Positions 1 through 5,089 of a stretch of DNA of 5,089 bases are shown here, one piece after another (the first letter of the stretch is position 1; every line of letters begins with the position of its first letter). A program made the translations under genes and the position numbers. The stretch comes from an uncultured Acetobacter sp. (GTDB lineage: Bacteria; Pseudomonadota; Alphaproteobacteria; Acetobacterales; Acetobacteraceae): assembly GCF_937875265.1 (NCBI RefSeq), contig NZ_CALLXM010000316.1, positions 1-5,089 on the forward strand, read 5' to 3'. The notes beneath the pieces were generated by a model, which worked only from the letters and a program-made list of their open reading frames with translations, searched no databases and had not been told where the DNA came from.

Positions 1-450
1 GGGGCAGGGACCAGATTGCTGGATGATTCCGCCGTTGGTCGCCTGCAATCCTGGCGCTGGCCGGGCAATGTGCGTGAGCTTGAAAACCTCATGCGGCGCA
101 TTGTGGCCCTTTATCCGCAGGAAACCATCAGCAGTGATCTGATTGATGCGGAACTGGCTGAGCCGCTGGCGCATGAGGCGATTACGGAAAAAACGACAGT
201 GGAAGAACCTCTGTCCGATGCAATTTCCCGCCATATCATGCGGTATCTAACCGCAGGGCGGGAGGGGATGCCCTTGCATGATCTGTATGCGCGTGTGATT
301 GCAGAGGTGGAACGACCTCTCATTCAGATGACATTGCAGGAAACGCGTGGAAATCAGATCAAGGCTGCGGCCATGCTGGGGCTAAATCGCAATACGCTGC
401 GTAAGAAAATTCGTGAGCTTGAAATTCCCGTTGTGCGCGGTGTGGTCTAA
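1..450 (+). CDS. ntrC: Nitrogen regulation response regulator NtrC, C-terminal part (5' end outside window)
   Basis: The reading frame is open from base 1 to TAA at 448-450, giving 149 visible residues. NtrC is the cytoplasmic sigma-54-dependent activator phosphorylated by NtrB under nitrogen limitation. Only the end of the AAA+ domain and the DNA-binding domain are visible. The AAA+ end carries the WPGNVRELENL sensor-II motif at fragment residues 20-30. A variable linker follows, and then a Fis-type helix-turn-helix at about 104-141 with GNQIKAAAMLGLNRNTLRKK, very close to the NtrC consensus. The receiver domain, Walker motifs and GAFTGA loop lie upstream, so sigma-54 competence cannot be judged here. 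The identity as NtrC rather than another enhancer-binding protein rests on the HTH sequence and on ntrYX following directly. ntrB is expected upstream but is not visible. The stop is only nine bases before ntrY, in the same frame. Confidence 0.93.
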   Translation, partial: GAGTRLLDDSAVGRLQSWRWPGNVRELENLMRRIVALYPQETISSDLIDAELAEPLAHEAITEKTTVEEPLSDAISRHIMRYLTAGREGMPLHDLYARVIAEVERPLIQMTLQETRGNQIKAAAMLGLNRNTLRKKIRELEIPVVRGVV

Positions 451-459
451 CCTGCCTGC

Positions 460-2721
460 ATGCAGCGCTTTCTCTCTTCCTTGAATACCTTTCTGGCCCG
501 CACCCGGTTCCATTGGCTTCTGAAGTCTCTGGAACGGAAAAGTGTGGCTCTCACGCTGGCAGCTCTGGCGCTTTGCCTTGGTTTTGCAACCTTTGTGGTG
601 CTGTCCGGCGGCATGTCCTTCGGCTATTATGCGATCATTGAGCCGCTAGTGGTGGTGCTGAACAGTCTGGTTCTGGGGCTGCTTCTGTTGGCGGTGGCTG
701 TGCGTGTGGGGCCGATGCTGGTCGAGCACCGTAAAGGGCTGGCCGGGGCCAGACTCCATGTCCGGCTGGTGACGCTGTTTGGTATTGTGGCTGTTGCGCC
801 AACTCTGGTGGTGGGCGTGTTTGCTACCCTGTTTTTTCATTACGGCATTCAGATCTGGTTTTCCGACAGGGTGAACACGGCGCTGAATGAAGCGATGGAA
901 GCGTCCCGCGGGTATCTGACGGAACATAACGCCAATATCCGCACCGATGCGTTCTCCATGTCCAACTACATCATGAGTGCGCAGAACGAGCTGGCAGCCA
1001 GCGGCATGAACCTGTTGCAAGACCATGATGCACTGGGGGAAATGCTGGACAGTCAGGCCACCATGCGCGGGCTGACAGATGCGCTGGTGTATGACCCCAT
1101 TACCAACAAGATTGTTGCCTCCGGCGGCCTGATGAGTCGGGCTGGGGATCAGGCCCTGCCACCCCCGGCAGCCACCCTGATGGCGCGCTCCAATGATGTT
1201 GCCATTCTCGACTCTCCGGATGAGCGGACGGTTCGGGCTGTGGTGGAACTCTCCCAGACCCCGGCGCTAATGCTGGTGATTACTCGCCTGGTGGACCCCG
1301 CCATTCTGGAACACATGCACCGCACGGAAAAAGTCATTGCGGATTATCGGCGGCTCAACGGGAACCGGGCCAAGATCCAGCTGACATTTGTGCTTATTTT
1401 TGCGCTGGTCGCTCTGCTGGTGCTGGCTTCTGCGGCACTGATTGGTCTGGCTCTGGCAAACCAGATTGCCAAACCACTTGGCCTGCTGATTTTGGCTGCC
1501 CGCCGCATTAGTGAGGGCGATCTCGGCGTGCATGTGCCCGAGGCCAACCGGGATGATGAGGTGACAAGCCTGTCCCGGGCCTTTAACCGCATGACGGAGC
1601 AGCTGGCCAGCCAGCGGTCGGAACTGATGGCTGCTTACGGGCAGATTAATGAACGACGTCGGTTTACGGAAGCGGTTCTGTCTGGCGTGTCTGCGGGGGT
1701 GATCGGGCTGGATGTGGAGCAGCGGATTGAGCTGCCCAACCGTGCAGCCAGCGTGCTGCTGCAAACTGACCTGATGGATGCCATTGGCGAATCTCTGGCA
1801 ACGCGGGTGCCGGCCTTTGCGGAACTGCTGGCCGATGTGCGCTCTGTGCCTGACCAGGTGATTACGCGGGAAGTACAGACAGGGCCGGAGACCAGCCGCC
1901 GCATGCTGCTGGTGCGTATTGGTGCAGAGCTGCGCGGGACTGTCACGGAAGGCTACGTGATGACCTTTGATGACATCACGGCCTTGCAGCAGGCGCAGCG
2001 GAAAGCGGCATGGGCCGATGTGGCGCGCCGCATCGCGCATGAGATCAAAAACCCGCTGACCCCGATTCAGCTTGCAGCGGAGCGGCTGAAGCGCCGCTTC
2101 CTGCGCGAAATTACGTCTGACCCGGAAACGTTTGCACAGTGTGCAGATACCATTGTCCGGCAGGTGGGGGATATCGGGCGGATGGTGGATGAGTTTTCTG
2201 CTTTTGCACGCATGCCTCAGCCGGTCATGACGAATGAGGATCTCTCCCGTATTGTAAGGGAAGTTCTGGTGTTGCAGCGCAATGCACACCCTGAAATTAC
2301 CTATCATGTCAGCTTGCCGGACAGAGGGCCGGTGGTGCGGTGTGACAGGCGGCTGATCAGCCAGGCATTGATCAACCTGTTGCAGAATGCAGCCGATGCC
2401 ATTGCCATGACAGCAAAACAGGGTGATGTTGAGCGCATGGGCTCAAACGCAGCCAGTGCGGTATGGATTGACCTGAAGGACATTGAAGACAGCGTCGAAA
2501 TTTCTGTTGCAGATAACGGCGTTGGCCTGCCTTCGGGCGACAGGCATCGGCTGACCGAGCCTTACGTGACGCACAAGGCTAAGGGCACCGGACTTGGTCT
2601 GGCCATTGTCAAAAAGATTATGGAAGACCATGGGGGTGCGGTGCGTCTGGAAGACAGGGCGGAGGAAACAGGGACTGTGGCTATTCTGATTTTGCCGATG
2701 AAGGACGATCATGGCTCATGA
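460..2721 (+). CDS. ntrY: Nitrogen regulation sensor histidine kinase NtrY, complete
   Basis: This is a 753-residue membrane sensor kinase, a usual NtrY length, that phosphorylates NtrX. Three hydrophobic segments lie near the N-terminus (about 29-50, 57-85, 103-128). They are followed by a periplasmic region of about 170 residues and a fourth membrane segment at 306-334. After that come a HAMP linker (about 335-388), a PAS-like domain (about 400-510), the dimerisation/phosphoacceptor domain and the ATPase domain. The phosphoacceptor is His527 in AHEIKNPLTP. The ATP-binding motifs are intact: N box with Asn643 (NLLQNAADAI), G1 DNGVGLP from Asp685, and G2 GTGLGLAIVKK from Gly709. ATG 460 is chosen because it directly follows the ntrC stop and precedes the first membrane segment by a basic leader. 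No good Shine-Dalgarno sequence is visible, so translation is probably coupled to ntrC. The 3' end overlaps ntrX by 11 bases. The signal sensed is not evident from the sequence. Confidence 0.96.
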   Translation: MQRFLSSLNTFLARTRFHWLLKSLERKSVALTLAALALCLGFATFVVLSGGMSFGYYAIIEPLVVVLNSLVLGLLLLAVAVRVGPMLVEHRKGLAGARLHVRLVTLFGIVAVAPTLVVGVFATLFFHYGIQIWFSDRVNTALNEAMEASRGYLTEHNANIRTDAFSMSNYIMSAQNELAASGMNLLQDHDALGEMLDSQATMRGLTDALVYDPITNKIVASGGLMSRAGDQALPPPAATLMARSNDVAILDSPDERTVRAVVELSQTPALMLVITRLVDPAILEHMHRTEKVIADYRRLNGNRAKIQLTFVLIFALVALLVLASAALIGLALANQIAKPLGLLILAARRISEGDLGVHVPEANRDDEVTSLSRAFNRMTEQLASQRSELMAAYGQINERRRFTEAVLSGVSAGVIGLDVEQRIELPNRAASVLLQTDLMDAIGESLATRVPAFAELLADVRSVPDQVITREVQTGPETSRRMLLVRIGAELRGTVTEGYVMTFDDITALQQAQRKAAWADVARRIAHEIKNPLTPIQLAAERLKRRFLREITSDPETFAQCADTIVRQVGDIGRMVDEFSAFARMPQPVMTNEDLSRIVREVLVLQRNAHPEITYHVSLPDRGPVVRCDRRLISQALINLLQNAADAIAMTAKQGDVERMGSNAASAVWIDLKDIEDSVEISVADNGVGLPSGDRHRLTEPYVTHKAKGTGLGLAIVKKIMEDHGGAVRLEDRAEETGTVAILILPMKDDHGS
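2701..2705 (+). promoter_or_regulatory. Ribosome binding site of ntrX
   Basis: AAGGA lies five bases before ATG 2711 and inside the last codons of ntrY. It is the clearest Shine-Dalgarno sequence in the window. It fixes the ntrX start within the overlap and suggests that kinase and regulator are translated in a coupled way. Confidence 0.7.
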
Positions 2722-4102
2722 AATCCTGATTGTTGACGATGAGCCCGATATTCGGATGCTCATTGAGGGCATTCTTGAAGATGAAGGCTATGAAACGCGG
2801 GTTGCTGCGACATCTGATGCGGCCATAGCCGCGTTCCGGGCGCGCAGGCCTTCTCTGGTTATTCTGGATGTCTGGTTGCGGGACTCTCAGTTGGATGGGC
2901 TGGGTATTCTTAATGTTCTGCATTCGGAGGAACCTTCTGTGCCGGTGATCATGATTTCCGGTCACGGCACTATTGAGACAGCCGTCGCAGCCCTCCAGCA
3001 CGGCGCATACGACTTTATTGAAAAGCCGTTTCAGGCCGACCGTCTGCTGGTGGTGGTGCGGCGCGCGCTTGAAGCCTCCCGGCTGGCCCGGGAAAATGAG
3101 GAGCTGCGCCTGCGTGCGGGGCAGGACACGGAGCTGTTTGGTAACAGCGCTCTGATTACTGCTGTCCGTGGTCAGATTGAGCGGGTGGCTCCCACAGGCT
3201 CCCGCGTACTGATTACAGGTGGCCCTGGCTCCGGCAAGGAAGTGGCAGCCCGCATGATCCATGCGCGTTCCCGCCGCACCGATGGGCCGTTTGTGGCTTT
3301 GAACTGCGCTATTCTGGCCCCCAACCGCTTTGAGGAAGAGTTGTTCGGGCTGGAAGGGGCTGCTGATGGCACGGGCCGACGCACGGGTGTGCTGGAACGG
3401 GCGCATGGCGGCACGTTGGTGCTGGATGAAGTGGCTGATATGCCGCTGGAAACGCAGGGCAAGATTGTGCGCGCCCTGCAGGATCAGACTTTTGAGCGGC
3501 TGGGTGGATCTACCCGCGTCAAAGTGGACATCCGCGTTCTGGCAACCACCAACCGGGATCTTCAGGGTGAGATCATGGCCGGGCGCTTCCGGGAAGATTT
3601 GTATTACCGGCTGGCTGTTGTGCCGTTGCGTTTACCGGGGCTACGGGAGCGGCGGGATGATATTCCCGGTCTGGCAGAACTCTTTCTGCGCCGCGCGGCG
3701 GAGATGGCAGGTCTGCCCCAGCGTGAACTCTCAGCTGATGCCGTTGCAGCCCTGCAGGCGTATGACTGGCCGGGGAATGCGCGTGAACTGCGCAACCTGA
3801 TGGAACGCGTGCTGATCATGATGCCGGGGAACAGTGTGGAGCCAATCCGCGCGGAAATGCTGCCTTCCACCATAGGGGAAGGTGCTCCGGCGCTGCTTAA
3901 ATTTGATGCCTCAGCAGACGTTATGAGCCTGCCGTTGCGTGAGGCTCGTGATATGTTTGAGACACAGTACTTACAGGCACAATTGCTCCGTTTTGGGGGT
4001 AATATCAGCCGGACTGCCATATTTGTTGGGATGGAACGGAGTGCACTGCATCGCAAACTCAAGCAGCTTGGTGTAACATCCGAGGAACGAGGGGTCGGTT
4101 GA
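2711..4102 (+). CDS. ntrX: Nitrogen regulation response regulator NtrX, complete
   Basis: This 463-residue cytoplasmic response regulator is the partner of NtrY. The receiver domain (about 1-120) has the acidic pair Asp9/Asp10, phosphoacceptor Asp53 in LVILDVWL, Ser83 and Lys105. The VWLRDSQLDG stretch is typical of NtrX receivers. The AAA+ domain (about 140-370) has Walker A GGPGSGKE at 170-177 with Lys176, Walker B LVLDE with Asp239/Glu240, candidate arginine fingers in GRFREDLYYR (291-300), and sensor II WPGNARELRN (353-362). The GAFTGA sigma-54 contact loop is absent: the stretch after ELFG reads LEGAADGTGRRTG and is about two residues shorter than in NtrC. This matches the known state of alphaproteobacterial NtrX and argues against classical sigma-54 activation. 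A Fis-type HTH sits at about 428-453 (GGNISRTA, then MERSALHRKLKQLG). ATG 2711 is supported by the AAGGA site and by the receiver beginning at residue 4. It overlaps the ntrY end and is followed by a hairpin and hfq. Confidence 0.96.
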   Translation: MAHEILIVDDEPDIRMLIEGILEDEGYETRVAATSDAAIAAFRARRPSLVILDVWLRDSQLDGLGILNVLHSEEPSVPVIMISGHGTIETAVAALQHGAYDFIEKPFQADRLLVVVRRALEASRLARENEELRLRAGQDTELFGNSALITAVRGQIERVAPTGSRVLITGGPGSGKEVAARMIHARSRRTDGPFVALNCAILAPNRFEEELFGLEGAADGTGRRTGVLERAHGGTLVLDEVADMPLETQGKIVRALQDQTFERLGGSTRVKVDIRVLATTNRDLQGEIMAGRFREDLYYRLAVVPLRLPGLRERRDDIPGLAELFLRRAAEMAGLPQRELSADAVAALQAYDWPGNARELRNLMERVLIMMPGNSVEPIRAEMLPSTIGEGAPALLKFDASADVMSLPLREARDMFETQYLQAQLLRFGGNISRTAIFVGMERSALHRKLKQLGVTSEERGVG

Positions 4103-4106
4103 CGTG

Positions 4107-4125
4107 CTTGCAGTCACTCTGCAAG
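4107..4125 (+). other. Perfect 7-bp inverted repeat just after ntrX
   Basis: CTTGCAG (4107-4113) and CTGCAAG (4119-4125) form a perfect 7-bp stem with a 5-base loop TCACT, extendable by one G-T pair at 4106/4126. It starts four bases after the ntrX stop. The bases after it (TCATCTTCC) are pyrimidine-rich but not a clean T tract, so it is a weak candidate terminator or attenuator. It could equally be an mRNA processing or stabilising hairpin at the ntrX 3' end, or a protein-binding dyad upstream of hfq. Confidence 0.5.
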
Positions 4126-4137
4126 TCATCTTCCGGC

Positions 4138-4143
4138 TATAAC
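4138..4143 (+). promoter_or_regulatory. Possible -10 element for hfq
   Basis: TATAAC matches five of six bases of the sigma-70 -10 consensus in the short ntrX-hfq gap. No convincing -35 lies 16-18 bases upstream (CACTCT at 4115-4120). The TTGCAG at 4108 would need a 24-base spacer, which is too long. If used, transcription would begin near 4150, which would favour the GTG 4172 start of hfq over ATG 4151. Confidence 0.3.
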
Positions 4144-4158
4144 AAAAAAAATGAGAAT

Positions 4159-4162
4159 AGGG
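4159..4162 (+). promoter_or_regulatory. Probable hfq ribosome binding site deciding the start
   Basis: AGGG lies nine bases before GTG 4172, an acceptable Shine-Dalgarno spacing. The in-frame alternative ATG 4151 is preceded only by an A-rich run without any GGA or GAG element. This site is the main sequence reason for preferring the GTG start. Confidence 0.45.
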
Positions 4163-4171
4163 CCTCCCACC

Positions 4172-4456
4172 GTGGATAAGGACACCGGATACAATGTGCA
4201 GGACGCGTTTCTAAGTCAGATTCGCCGTTCGCGCTCATCTGTGACAGTTTTTCTTGTGAATGGCGTAAAATTGCAGGGCAATATTACGTGGTTTGATGAT
4301 GCCGCCGTTTTGCTGAAACGTGATGAGCAAACACAGCTGATTTACAAGCACGCCATCAGCACGGTCATGCCGACTGTGCCTATCAATATTTTTGAAGCAC
4401 CAACCTCTGGTGCTCAGACAGACAGAGAGCCCACACTTGGCGACGATTTTATCTGA
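4172..4456 (+). CDS. hfq: RNA chaperone Hfq
   Basis: Hfq is a hexameric Sm-like protein that pairs small RNAs with mRNAs. From GTG 4172 it is 94 residues; from the in-frame ATG 4151 it would be 101. GTG is preferred for its AGGG site and because it leaves nine residues before the conserved Gln of NVQDAFL, close to the seven in E. coli. The Sm1 region runs VTVFLVNGVKLQG (24-36) and Sm2 is IYKHAIST (57-64). Conserved RNA-binding residues include Gln10, Asp11, Lys33, Lys59 and His60. A basic rim patch RRSR lies at 18-21. Oddly, where E. coli has Gln41-Phe42 in the proximal uridine pocket, this protein has Asp43-Ala44 (WFDDAAVLL). A short tail after about residue 75 ends in acidic GDDFI. It lies 69 bases after ntrX and its end overlaps the probable hflX start. 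It is often found beside ntrYX and hflX in alphaproteobacteria. Family identity is certain; the exact start is not. Confidence 0.93.
   Translation: MDKDTGYNVQDAFLSQIRRSRSSVTVFLVNGVKLQGNITWFDDAAVLLKRDEQTQLIYKHAISTVMPTVPINIFEAPTSGAQTDREPTLGDDFI
4396..4414 (+). other. Perfect 7-bp inverted repeat within the hfq 3' end
   Basis: AGCACCA (4396-4402) and TGGTGCT (4408-4414) form a perfect stem with the 5-base loop ACCTC. It sits inside hfq coding sequence, 22 bases before the probable hflX TTG start, and covers the alternative GTG 4410. No T tract follows, so it is not a standard terminator. It may modulate hflX translation or mRNA decay, or be a chance result of the coding sequence. Confidence 0.35.
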
Positions 4457-5089
4457 TACACAACCCGTTGCCACCCGTGGCGCGGTTATCCTCCCTTGGG
4501 AAAGATCTGCGCACGATCAGGATGTAAGGGCAGCGGAAGCCCGGCTGGAAGAGGCTGTTGGTCTGGCGGCATCCATCGGGCTGGTCATTGTTTTACAGGC
4601 CACACTGCTCCTGCGGACCAGACGCTCCGCGACCTTGCTGGGTAAGGGCCAGGTCGATTCGCTCAAAATTGCCGTACAGGCTGATAACATCAATGTTCTG
4701 GTGGTCGATGCCCGGCTCAGCCCGGCCCAGCAGCGCAATCTGGAAACGGAACTGGGCTGCAAGGTTATTGACCGTACCGGCCTGATTCTGGATATTTTTG
4801 GCGCGCGTGCTGCCACCAAGGAAGGCACGCTTCAGGTCGAGCTGGCGCATCTGGAATACCAGCGTTCCCGGCTTGTGCGTTTGTGGACCCATCTGGAACG
4901 TCAGCGCGGGGGCTTCGGCTTTCTGGGCGGTCCTGGTGAAACACAGATTGAGGCCGATCGCCGGATGATTGGTGACCGGATTGTACGGCTGAAGAAAGAT
5001 CTGGAGCAGGTGCGCCGCACACGCGGGCTGCATCGGCAGGCGCGCAAGCGGGTGCCATTCCCGGTTGTGGCGCTGGTTGGTTATACCAA
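4437..5089 (+). CDS. hflX: GTPase HflX, N-terminal part (3' end outside window)
   Basis: The frame stays open to the window edge, giving 217 visible residues of a protein usually over 400. HflX is a cytoplasmic GTPase that binds the 50S subunit and splits stalled ribosomes, notably after heat stress. Family signatures are visible: GKGQ at 69-72, DARLSPAQQRNLE at 91-103, VIDRT ending at 114, ILDIFGARA, and the hallmark GGPGETQIEADRR starting at 164 after a helical segment. The window ends at VALVGYT, immediately before the G1 loop, so none of the GTP-binding motifs can be checked. No ATG exists near the N-terminus. TTG 4437 is chosen because purine-rich GAGAG (4425-4429) precedes it by seven bases and it yields a short leader MATILSDTQ before the domain. 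GTG 4410 is the alternative, without a visible ribosome site. With TTG, hflX overlaps hfq by 20 bases in another frame, implying translational coupling. Confidence 0.92.
   Translation, partial: MATILSDTQPVATRGAVILPWERSAHDQDVRAAEARLEEAVGLAASIGLVIVLQATLLLRTRRSATLLGKGQVDSLKIAVQADNINVLVVDARLSPAQQRNLETELGCKVIDRTGLILDIFGARAATKEGTLQVELAHLEYQRSRLVRLWTHLERQRGGFGFLGGPGETQIEADRRMIGDRIVRLKKDLEQVRRTRGLHRQARKRVPFPVVALVGYT

Noticed and set aside
1267..2307. 346-codon open frame on the minus strand inside ntrY
   Set aside because: It is antisense to the HAMP, PAS and kinase coding region, its translation is rich in His, Gln, Arg and Cys with no recognisable domain, and long antisense frames are common opposite GC-rich genes.
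2681..3406. 241-codon open frame on the minus strand opposite ntrX
   Set aside because: It is a shadow of the receiver and AAA+ coding sequence, with no domain and no sensible upstream site.
4107..4135. Rho-independent terminator after ntrX
   Set aside because: The stem is good but has no run of T residues after it, so it is kept only as a hairpin of unknown role.
4417..4429. Short GACA/GAGA-type purine repeat
   Set aside because: Too short to be a meaningful tandem repeat; its end is better explained as the hflX ribosome binding region and hfq tail codons.
4470..4481. Palindrome GCCACCCGTGGC near the hflX start
   Set aside because: The 5-bp arms are separated by only two bases, too tight for a stable RNA hairpin, and the sequence is hflX coding.
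4593..5033. 146-codon minus-strand frame opposite hflX, and a 75-codon plus-strand frame at 4558-4785
   Set aside because: Both lie over well-conserved HflX sequence in other frames and have unlikely compositions.

Overview
The window is a dense, single-strand (+) stretch of an alphaproteobacterial chromosome, most likely from the acetic acid bacteria (Acetobacteraceae). The family assignment is an inference from moderate-to-high GC, protein style and gene order; the alphaproteobacterial assignment is firmer. The order is ntrC (3' end) - ntrY - ntrX - hfq - hflX (5' part). This is the classic alphaproteobacterial nitrogen-regulation cluster followed by the Hfq/HflX pair.

Region by region: 1-450 is the C-terminal part of the sigma-54 activator NtrC. 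460-2721 is the complete membrane histidine kinase NtrY. 2711-4102 is its partner response regulator NtrX, which overlaps ntrY by 11 bases. 4103-4171 is the only real gap; it holds a perfect 7-bp hairpin, a good -10-like hexamer, an A-rich ARN tract and the probable hfq ribosome binding site. 4172-4456 is hfq, with an in-frame upstream ATG at 4151 as alternative start. hflX begins inside the hfq tail, probably at TTG 4437, and leaves the window just before its G1 GTP-binding loop.

Functionally, NtrB/NtrC and NtrY/NtrX are two related two-component systems for nitrogen (and in some species redox or envelope) signalling. Hfq is the RNA chaperone for small RNAs, and HflX is a ribosome-associated GTPase. 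Tight spacing and overlaps suggest an operon from ntrC to ntrX, with hfq-hflX either continuing it or also served by a promoter at about 4138.

I found no mobile element, CRISPR array, tRNA, rRNA or unknown system. The region is ordinary and conserved. The points worth a second look are an Hfq whose proximal uridine-stacking phenylalanine is replaced by alanine, an NtrX lacking the sigma-54 contact loop, two similar hairpins flanking hfq, and uncertain non-ATG starts for hfq and hflX.
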